Below are positions 58,242-64,000 of a stretch of DNA of 64,000 nt, one piece after another. The notes beneath the pieces were generated by a model that was given only the letters and a program-made list of their open reading frames with translations, made no database searches and was not told where the DNA came from. Both the position numbers and the translations under genes were made by a program. Source of the DNA: Myxococcus landrumus (GTDB lineage: Bacteria; Myxococcota; Myxococcia; Myxococcales; Myxococcaceae); NCBI RefSeq assembly GCF_017301635.1, contig NZ_CP071091.1:277001-341000 (forward strand). Reading direction: 5' to 3'. Each line of letters begins with the position of its first letter. Position 1 is the first letter of the stretch.

Positions 58242-61200
58242 ATGTCACGGCCTTCGTTCCGGTTCCGAGCCGCCTGGCTCGTTGGAGTCCTCGCGCTGTC
58301 GGTGGTGAGTGCTTGCGGAGGCGGCGGGGGCGGAGGGCCTGGGCCCGATGCGGGAGGGCGCGAGGATGCGGGTGGGCGTGAGGATGGCGGTGGGCACCCT
58401 CCGACGCGGGACACCGTTCCTCCCACGACGACGCTCTCGCCGAATGGCGGTCTCTTCAAGGGGCCGACCACTGCGACGCTGACGTGCGGCGATGACACGG
58501 GCTCGGGTTGCGACGGCACCTACTACACGCTGGATGGCAGTTCGCCGACGACCCGTTCGTCTCGCTACACGGCGCCGGTGCGCATCGAGACCAGCGCGAC
58601 GCTGCGGTTCTTCTCCGTGGACCGCGCCGGCAACCGCGAGGCGGAGCGCTCGGCGCAGTTCGTGGTGGATGCGAAGCCGCCCACGGTCTCATCGATGCCC
58701 CGCTCGGGCAGCTACGGCCGTGGCCTCACCGTCTCGCTGACGTGTGATGATGACTCGGGCTCCGGCTGTGCCGCCATCCACTACACGCGCGACGGCTCCA
58801 CGCCCTCGACGGCCTCGCCCCGCTACAACGCGCCGCTGTCGCTTCCCGCCACGGCGCGGCTGCGCTTCATCGCCGTGGACCGCGCGGGCTCCGTGTCCGC
58901 GGAGGGGAGCGAGCTGTTCACGGTGGACACCCAGGCCCCTGTCTCGACGGTGTCGCCGGATTGGGGCACGTACGGGGCGGCGGTCCAGGTCTCTCTCTCG
59001 TGCAGTGACACGGGCAGCGGCTGCGCGCGAATCCACTACACGTTGGACGGGACGACGCCGACCAGGGCCTCGCCCGTCTATGCGGGCCCGTTCCTGCTCG
59101 AGTCCCGGACGACGGTCTGGTTCTTCTCCGTGGATGCGGTGGGCAATGAGGAGGCCCCCAGGTCGGCGCCCTTCCTCGTCGACACCACGCCGCCGGTGAC
59201 CCAGGCCTCTCCCTCGGGTGGAACCTTCAACACCGGCACGACGGTGTTCCTGTCCTGCAACGATGGCTCTGGTTCCGGCTGCGCCGCCACCTACTACTCG
59301 TTCGCGCGAGACCCGAACGCGCCCGTGCCTCCGTTCCAGCGCGCCGTGTCGGGTTCGACGGGCGTGGTGGAGAGCGGGGTGTTGCGCTTCTACTCAGTGG
59401 ACGTAGTGGGCCACGCGGGGCCTGTTCAGATGGTGACGTTCATCATCGACCGGGAGGAGCCCTCGGTCTCCGCGGCGCCCCGGGGCGGGACGTACTTCAC
59501 CCCCCAGACGGTGACGCTGACGTGCGCGGACACAGGGGGCTCGGGCTGCGCCCACATCTACTACACGCTGAATGGCTTCTGGCCGAACAGGCAGTCCGCG
59601 CGCTACACGAAGCCACTCCCCCTCTCGGCGACCGCGACGCTGCTCTTCTTCGCGGTGGATGGCGCGGACAACGACAGCACCGTCGTGCGAGAGGAATATA
59701 CCTTCAAGCCGGACACGGCCGCGCCCACCACCGTGGCCACGCCCGCGGGGGGGCTGTTCCGCACGGCGCAGTCGGTGACGCTGGCCTGCTCGGATGGCGC
59801 GGGCATCGGCTGCGCGAGCACGCGGTACACGCTCGACGGCACCGAGCCCACCGGGGACAACGGCTTCACGTACAGCGAGCCCCTCGCAATCTCCACCGCC
59901 TCGCGGCTGCGCTTCCGCTCGGTGGATGCCCTGGGCCAGTGGGAGGCGACGCGCCAGGAGGACTACGACTTCGACATGGAGGCCCCGTTGACTCGCGCCG
60001 AGCCCGTGGGCGGTGCCTTCGATGGGCCCCTCGCCGTGCGCCTCACGTGTCAGGACACCGGGAAGGGATGCAGCGAGACGCGCTACACGGTGGATGGCTC
60101 GGAGCCCTCGAGCAGCTCTCCGCGCTACACGCAGCCCATCCTCGTGGGGCAGACCACCACGGTGCGCTTCGCGTCGGTGGACCCGGCCGGAAACGTGGAG
60201 GCCACGCGACGGGAGACGTACGTGATGGATGCGAGCACCACGGCCTCGTCCCAGATTGCCGCCGTGCGTGACTCCTCGCCGAGCCCCACGCAGCCCCGGC
60301 TCATCGACGGCGCCTTCATCACCTTCGTCAAGCCGGGCGTGGGAACGACCCAGCTCGAACCCGAGGGCTTCTTCCTCCAGGCGGAGACGGCGGGCCCCGC
60401 GCTGTTCGTGGAAGTGCCCCTGGCGTCGCTCAACCCCGTCCCCGTGGGCGGAGAGCGCGTGCGGGTCCAGGTGAACAAGCTCACGCGAAGCACGGTGCTT
60501 CGCGCGGGCATCGACGCCGCGAGCTTCACGGTGCTCGGGACGGGCTATCCCATGAAGGCGCTGGCGCAAGACGTGAGCGGCATCGTCCTGCCCACGAGCA
60601 TCCCGCAGTATTCCTCCGAGCTCGTCACCCTTCGCGGAGAGCTCGTCGGGACGTACACGAGCGATGGGAACGGGACGGGGTTCTCGTCCATCCGGCTCGC
60701 GACGGCGGGGGTTCCCACGGGTTCCACCTACGACTATCGGATGCTGTTCCGGCTGCCGGAGCTGGAGCAGCGCCCCGAGCTGACGCCTGGCTGCCAGTTG
60801 GCGTTCACCACGCCGCTGTGGGCCAACGGCTCGTATGCGCAGCCCACCCTCTGGACGTGGGAGCAGGTGGAGTCGGTCGCGTGTGCCTCGCCTCGCGTGG
60901 TGTTCGCCCAGGCGCTGTCGGACTCGCAGGTCGAGGTGCGCTTCGACCGGCGGCTCGATGCGAGCACGGTGGACCCTTCCGGCAGCCAGTTCTCGATTCC
61001 AGGCCTCACCGTCACCGGCGCGACGCCCCAGGGCACGTCCGAGGTGCGGCTGCAGACGTCCTCGCAGGTGTCGCGCGGGCAGTACGAAGTGACAGTCGCG
61101 GACACGGTGAAGGACCGGCTGGGCGCTCGGGTGCAGTTTCCGTCCGACTCCTTCCGCTTCCGGGGCTTCGCCACGCCCGCGCGGCTGCGCATCTCGGAGA

Positions 61201-61826
61201 TCGACCCCAGCAGGGAGTTTGGCGCGGAGGGCCGCGTGGAGCTGGAAGTCCTCCAGGCCGGCCCCATGACGAACCTCACGCTGTGGGCGGGCGCCATCGC
61301 GAAGCCCCTCGCCACGCTCCCGGACGTGGACGTGGCGGTGGGAGACATCGTCGTCGTGCACCTCTCGGAGGTCGCGGTCGGCGGAACCCGGCTGCCGCGC
61401 TCCGAAGTCACCCGGAAGAACGAGCTGCTCCAGGGCACCTATCCGCTCGCGCACGATGCCGCGTGGGACGTGCGGGGCACCATCTCCTTCGCGCTCCCCC
61501 GCGGGGACGTGGTGCTGCGGCTGAAGGACTCGTTTGGGAACCTCCAGGATGGCGTCGCGCTCATCCATCCCAGCTGGCGTGTCTCCACCTACCTCGCCGA
61601 GCTCCACGCGCTCCAGGACGAGCAGGGCTGGAAGCCCGCCTTGTGTGGCGGAGTCCGGTGCTCGGGTTCGACCAGCCCCACGTCGGATGAAATCAGCGTC
61701 AACATGAGGACGCTGTTCGACTCGGGCGGTGGGGGCATGTCCTTGAGCCGCATCCGCGTGGAGGACAGCGACGCCATGCTGGACTGGGCCGTGCGGAGCA
61801 AGAGCGTGGGGCTCCCCAACCTCTAG
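58242..61826 (+). CDS. Large lipoprotein with seven chitobiase-type (CHB_HEX_C-like) repeats
   Basis: 1194 residues. Signal peptide with lipobox VVSAC, lipidated C25, then a glycine run and repeated DAGGRED spacer. Residues 57-663 are seven repeats of about 86 residues. Each repeat starts with PP..T-SP-GG-(F/Y), then V-L-C-D-GSGC, YTLDG-PT-S-RY, and ends LRF-SVD-AGN-E. Each has a conserved cysteine pair about 12 residues apart, likely a disulfide. The next 530 residues contain an SbsA-like segment (VEVRFDRRLDASTVDPSG) and a lamin-tail-like one (LRISEIDPSREFGAEGRVEL). It is probably displayed on the cell surface. The stop codon TAG lies exactly at the edge of an insertion-sequence remnant, so the present end may not be the original. 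Confidence 0.85.
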   Translation: MSRPSFRFRAAWLVGVLALSVVSACGGGGGGGPGPDAGGREDAGGREDGGGHPPTRDTVPPTTTLSPNGGLFKGPTTATLTCGDDTGSGCDGTYYTLDGSSPTTRSSRYTAPVRIETSATLRFFSVDRAGNREAERSAQFVVDAKPPTVSSMPRSGSYGRGLTVSLTCDDDSGSGCAAIHYTRDGSTPSTASPRYNAPLSLPATARLRFIAVDRAGSVSAEGSELFTVDTQAPVSTVSPDWGTYGAAVQVSLSCSDTGSGCARIHYTLDGTTPTRASPVYAGPFLLESRTTVWFFSVDAVGNEEAPRSAPFLVDTTPPVTQASPSGGTFNTGTTVFLSCNDGSGSGCAATYYSFARDPNAPVPPFQRAVSGSTGVVESGVLRFYSVDVVGHAGPVQMVTFIIDREEPSVSAAPRGGTYFTPQTVTLTCADTGGSGCAHIYYTLNGFWPNRQSARYTKPLPLSATATLLFFAVDGADNDSTVVREEYTFKPDTAAPTTVATPAGGLFRTAQSVTLACSDGAGIGCASTRYTLDGTEPTGDNGFTYSEPLAISTASRLRFRSVDALGQWEATRQEDYDFDMEAPLTRAEPVGGAFDGPLAVRLTCQDTGKGCSETRYTVDGSEPSSSSPRYTQPILVGQTTTVRFASVDPAGNVEATRRETYVMDASTTASSQIAAVRDSSPSPTQPRLIDGAFITFVKPGVGTTQLEPEGFFLQAETAGPALFVEVPLASLNPVPVGGERVRVQVNKLTRSTVLRAGIDAASFTVLGTGYPMKALAQDVSGIVLPTSIPQYSSELVTLRGELVGTYTSDGNGTGFSSIRLATAGVPTGSTYDYRMLFRLPELEQRPELTPGCQLAFTTPLWANGSYAQPTLWTWEQVESVACASPRVVFAQALSDSQVEVRFDRRLDASTVDPSGSQFSIPGLTVTGATPQGTSEVRLQTSSQVSRGQYEVTVADTVKDRLGARVQFPSDSFRFRGFATPARLRISEIDPSREFGAEGRVELEVLQAGPMTNLTLWAGAIAKPLATLPDVDVAVGDIVVVHLSEVAVGGTRLPRSEVTRKNELLQGTYPLAHDAAWDVRGTISFALPRGDVVLRLKDSFGNLQDGVALIHPSWRVSTYLAELHALQDEQGWKPALCGGVRCSGSTSPTSDEISVNMRTLFDSGGGGMSLSRIRVEDSDAMLDWAVRSKSVGLPNL
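58410..60230 (+). repeat. Seven in-frame repeats of about 260 bp in the lipoprotein gene
   Basis: Seven coding repeats without gaps between them, each about 255-270 bp. Repeat 4 departs most: it reads YYSFARDPNAPVPPF where the others read YTLDG-PT. Repeats 1-3 are closest to one another. Drift at the DNA level is considerable, so the array is old and not a simple recent expansion. Confidence 0.8.
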
Positions 61827-61960
61827 GCCGTGTCTGATGGAAGCGCCACCGCCGGTTGTTGACCTCCGGAGGGAGGCACGCCGGCGTGATGCGCTACGAA
61901 TTGAACGAGCGGCAGTGGAGGGCCTTGGCCCCTCTGCTGCCGCGAACCTGGGCCGGTCAA
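61827..61960 (+). mobile_element. Left-end fragment of an IS5-family insertion sequence
   Basis: Directly after CTAG (61823-61826) the sequence reads GCCGTGTCTGATGG and leads after about 60 bases into the start of a transposase gene. CTAG-type targets are typical for one branch of the IS5 family. No right end and no catalytic part of the transposase are present. The fragment merges into the 3' end of the monooxygenase gene. Confidence 0.55.
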
Positions 61961-62014
61961 CCGTGGGTTCGACGACTGTCGCCCGGGGCCTGCTCACGCG
62001 CCGACCTGCCGTAG
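61889..62014 (+). pseudogene. Truncated IS5-family transposase
   Basis: The frame begins MRYELNERQWRALAPLLPRT, the usual opening of IS5-family (IS427-like) transposases, which read MRYELTDxEWxxIxPLLP. The match fades after about 25 residues and the frame stops at residue 41. The DDE catalytic domain is missing, so it is a dead remnant. The later part overlaps the monooxygenase gene on the other strand. Confidence 0.6.
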
Positions 62015-62301
62015 TCGCGCACGACGGTGGCGACTCGCAGGCGGTAGTCCTCGAAGACGCCCCCTCGCCCCCGCGCTTGCGCGGCCCGGTGTGCCTCCAG
62101 GCGGCGCCAGGACTCGACGGCGGCCTCGTCCCGCCAGAAGGACAGCGACAGCAACAGGTTCGGATTTGAGAGGCTCTGGAAGCGCTCGATGGAGATGAAC
62201 CCATCGACCTCTGCGAGCAGGGGGCGGAGCCCCGCGGCCAGGTCCAGGTACTCCTGGCGGCCCTCGTCGTGGAGTCGGACCTCGAAGATGACGGCGATCA
62301 T
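61957..62301 (-). CDS. Antibiotic-biosynthesis-monooxygenase (ABM) domain protein
   Basis: 114 residues. MIAVIFEVRLHDEGRQEYLD opens a ferredoxin-like ABM fold; GFISIERFQSLSNPNLLLSL and the tail FEDYRLRVATVVRDYGRS are typical. Members dimerise and oxidise small aromatic or quinone-like molecules, or act as heme-related or detoxifying enzymes. The last residues (DSRRTHG) and the stop are encoded at the border of the IS remnant. Its ATG overlaps the P450 stop by four bases, so the two proteins are made together. Alone, the sequence does not tell substrate. Confidence 0.85.
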   Translation of the reverse strand: MIAVIFEVRLHDEGRQEYLDLAAGLRPLLAEVDGFISIERFQSLSNPNLLLSLSFWRDEAAVESWRRLEAHRAAQARGRGGVFEDYRLRVATVVRDYGRSAREQAPGDSRRTHG

Positions 62302-63512
62302 GTCGTGTGCTCCCGAGGGTGGAGGTGAAGTCGCGGCAGCAGGGGAACCCGGCCGTTGACGGACGGCTGGAACCCCGCGTCGGAGAAGGCGGCGCGGTGC
62401 GAGACGAGGTCGGTGGCGAACAGCACCTCCAGCGCGCCGAGTGAGAGAGACCGCGCCAACGCCGCTCCCGGGCAGGTGTGGCGCCCCTTCCCGAAGGTCG
62501 CGAGGTCCAACTGCTCGCGGTGGAGGTCGAACTGGTGCGGCGCGCGATGGACCGAGGGGTCACGGTTGGCGGCTGCGAGGACCACCAGGACGGTGTCTCC
62601 CGCGCGCAGCGCCTGGCCATCGATGACCGCGTCCTCCGAAAGGAAGCGACGCGTGTTCTGGACGGGAGGGTCGAACCGCAGCACCTCGTCGAGCAGACGC
62701 GGCAGCAACTCCGGGCGACTGGAGACCTGGGCGTAAACGGAGGGGTCCGCCATCGCGGCCCGCAGCGCGTTGCCCAGCAGGCCCGCTGTCGCGTCATGCG
62801 TCTGCACCAGCAGCCCGATGGCATTGGCGACGATGACCGCGGCCGACTCCGCATCGGCCTGCTCGCGAGACAATGCGCCAGGAGCCACGGAGGACGCGCC
62901 CAGCTCGCGAGACAGGAGGGCCAGCGGCCCGTCCTCGGAGTCGGCCACGCGCGCGTGGAACACCGCCATCAGCCGCTCCGCCGCGAGCGCGCCTTCGCGC
63001 ACCTGCTCCGCGTCCGCCCCCGGCGCCATGCCCCGGACGAGCGCTCCGGTCCACGAGGCCACCTCGGACAGGCCCCCAGGCCCGAGCCCCAGCAGCGCCC
63101 CGACGGCCTGGACCGGCAGCCGGAACACCAGCTCCCGCAACGGCACCTTCTCCGCGATGAGCCGCCGCGCCTGGCGCCGCCCCTCCTCCGCGCCCTGCTC
63201 AGCGCCGAGCGTCCCCAGCACCGTCGTGAGCGCGCGTCGCACCACGAGATGGAACGGCCCCTCGTTCATCCGCGCCAGCCGACCGAACACCTCCGCCGAG
63301 GCCAGCCCCTGGAGCACCCGAGGCACCGGCTCCGAGCGTGGCCGGACCCGGCAGGCGAGCGAGGACAGCACGGCCCCCACCGCCCGGGCGCTGGAGGCCA
63401 CCCACAGGCCCAGCGCGTCGTCCCGGTAGAAGGGGCGGCGTGCGACGAGGTCCGCGTAGAAGGGATACGGGTCCGGATGCGTGACCGCGACGACCGGATT
63501 CGACGGCGACAT
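62298..63512 (-). CDS. Cytochrome P450
   Basis: 404 residues from the ATG opening MSPSNPVVAVTHPDPYPFYA; AGGAGG lies eight bases upstream on this strand, which settles the start. The heme-binding loop is FGKGRHTCPGAALA with C347 as the iron ligand, and the E-x2-R of helix K is in DEVLRFDPPVQ. The I-helix reads LVQTHDATAGLLG, so the usual acid-threonine pair appears as D-A-T. No membrane anchor, so it is a soluble bacterial class needing separate ferredoxin partners, which are not encoded in the window. Coupled to an ABM protein; likely a small biosynthetic or detoxifying unit. Confidence 0.93.
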   Translation of the reverse strand: MSPSNPVVAVTHPDPYPFYADLVARRPFYRDDALGLWVASSARAVGAVLSSLACRVRPRSEPVPRVLQGLASAEVFGRLARMNEGPFHLVVRRALTTVLGTLGAEQGAEEGRRQARRLIAEKVPLRELVFRLPVQAVGALLGLGPGGLSEVASWTGALVRGMAPGADAEQVREGALAAERLMAVFHARVADSEDGPLALLSRELGASSVAPGALSREQADAESAAVIVANAIGLLVQTHDATAGLLGNALRAAMADPSVYAQVSSRPELLPRLLDEVLRFDPPVQNTRRFLSEDAVIDGQALRAGDTVLVVLAAANRDPSVHRAPHQFDLHREQLDLATFGKGRHTCPGAALARSLSLGALEVLFATDLVSHRAAFSDAGFQPSVNGRVPLLPRLHLHPREHTT

Positions 63513-63820
63513 GGACGGGTCCTCCTGCCGACGTGGACCCGACAGGGGCCTCACGGCGACGAGGACCTTCTAGTTCTCCCGGCGGCGCGAGGTTTCGGCC
63601 GTCACCGAAGCGTCGGCGCCCGCAGGGCCCGGTGTGGCCCCCTTTGAGGCCGCCCCCTGCGGCTGTGCGTGAACCCTGGTTCGGCAGCAGAGAGCCCAGG
63701 GCCTTCCGCACCCACCCCAAGGCAGGCAAGCAGCCGGAATGACGGGGTTCGCCCGGTTGCATGCCGCGTGGGTGGGCGATAGGTAACCTACGTGGTTTCC
63801 ATCTCGAGCCTGGAGGGCGA
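63513..63820. other. Divergent control region between P450 and Rrf2-type regulator
   Basis: 308 bases with no gene. It contains the P450 ribosome binding site (63521-63526, minus strand), a small inverted repeat TTCGG/CCGAA near 63594-63609, and an eleven-base palindrome next to the regulator start. Short open frames here are not supported by ribosome binding sites. Confidence 0.5.
63780..63790. promoter_or_regulatory. Palindrome upstream of the Rrf2-type gene
   Basis: TAGGT-A-ACCTA is a perfect odd palindrome 30 bases before the GTG start. Its place between divergent genes suits an operator for the regulator encoded next to it. Eleven bases alone could arise by chance. Confidence 0.35.
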
Positions 63821-64000
63821 GTGAACAGCCGATTCACCATGGCGGCCCACATCGTCGCGATGCTCTCGAAGTGCGCGTGCAGTGACTCGGGCCCGCTGAC
63901 GTCCGAGGCCATGGCGCGCAGCATCCAGACGAATCCGGTGGTGGTGCGCAGGCTGTTGGGAGACCTGGCGCGGGCGGGGCTGGTGGAGACGAAGCGGGGC
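63821..64000 (+). CDS. Rrf2-family transcriptional regulator (partial, runs off the right edge)
   Basis: The first 60 residues are visible. From the GTG with GGAGG upstream: MNSRFTMAAHIVAMLSKCAC, then LTSEAMARSIQTNPVVVRRL, a winged helix-turn-helix of the Rrf2 type, with LARAGLVETKRG leading into the wing. The pattern is that of YwnA-like members, which usually lack an iron-sulfur cluster; the region where cluster cysteines would lie is beyond the edge. Two cysteines at 18 and 20 are near the start. Divergent from the P450 and ABM genes, which are its likely targets. Confidence 0.85.
   Translation, partial: MNSRFTMAAHIVAMLSKCACSDSGPLTSEAMARSIQTNPVVVRRLLGDLARAGLVETKRG

Noticed and set aside
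58410-60230. CRISPR array or recent tandem DNA duplication
   Set aside because: Repeats are protein-coding, about 260 bp, and diverged at DNA level; no spacers of even length.

Overview
The window is high-GC bacterial chromosome, gene-dense and with almost no spacing between genes. It almost certainly comes from a myxobacterium of the Myxococcaceae. Three things point there. Three bactofilin genes in a row are followed by a ParB-like gene, the bacN-bacO-bacP-padC arrangement known from Myxococcus xanthus. A wzm-wzt-wbgA O-antigen locus (the old sasA locus of M. xanthus) lies less than 10 kb further on; from memory the two loci sit at a similar distance in M. xanthus DK1622, around locus numbers 4621-4637. 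FHA proteins, a Ser/Thr kinase, a hybrid kinase and many TPR proteins and lipoproteins complete the picture. No assignment was checked by database search.

Layout. 1-7.6 kb: end of an unidentified gene, a lipoprotein, and the distal part of a Tad/Flp-type secretion locus (cpaB, tadB, tadC) running into two membrane-anchored FHA proteins. 7.5-13.5 kb: a tightly packed plus-strand housekeeping run, xseA, xseB, a single-domain response regulator, ispA, dxs and tlyA, closed by a strong hairpin facing a minus-strand lipoprotein gene. 15.5-20.8 kb: a large hybrid histidine kinase with a decayed GGDEF tail, a TPR protein and an alpha/beta hydrolase. 20.9-24.7 kb: the cytoskeleton and chromosome-segregation block bacN-bacO-bacP-padC, followed by pyrE and a small lipoprotein. 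24.8-27.7 kb (minus): nadB, rhomboid protease and a LOG-family protein. 27.8-30.7 kb: lytic transglycosylase, TPR-AIM24 protein, pgsA and tRNA-Gly.

31-49.4 kb is a surface-polysaccharide island. It holds an ABC exporter (Wzm/Wzt) and the three-domain glycosyltransferase WbgA. These are followed by a methyltransferase-glycosyltransferase fusion, two convergent paralogous GT4-GT2 fusions, a small protein and another GT4 enzyme, and the complete dTDP-L-rhamnose pathway (rmlB-rmlD-rmlA-rmlC). The genes fit together as sugar-nucleotide supply, multi-domain assembly of an O-antigen chain, and ABC export. Two short protein elements recur in the island: an SHR...KR...QxxFN element, three copies in WbgA and one in the small protein, and a VDxxNxTLK C-terminal element shared by the two GT4-GT2 fusions.

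49.4-64 kb is accessory: an ArsR/AHSA1 pair with a near-ideal operator over the arsR start codon, an AAC(3)-like acetyltransferase, and a luciferase-like flavin oxidoreductase. Then come a four-gene minus-strand set (PEGA protein, TPR protein, Ser/Thr kinase, zinc-ribbon protein), a YihY/BrkB membrane protein, and a giant lipoprotein with seven chitobiase-like repeats. The end holds a decayed IS5-type insertion-sequence fragment, a monooxygenase-P450 pair and the start of an Rrf2 regulator. No rRNA, CRISPR array, prophage or origin was seen. I found no clearly new multi-gene system. The best candidates for something undescribed are the recurrent glycosyltransferase elements, the repeated ERT(E/D) motifs beside an FHA domain, and the hairpin over the wzm ribosome binding site.
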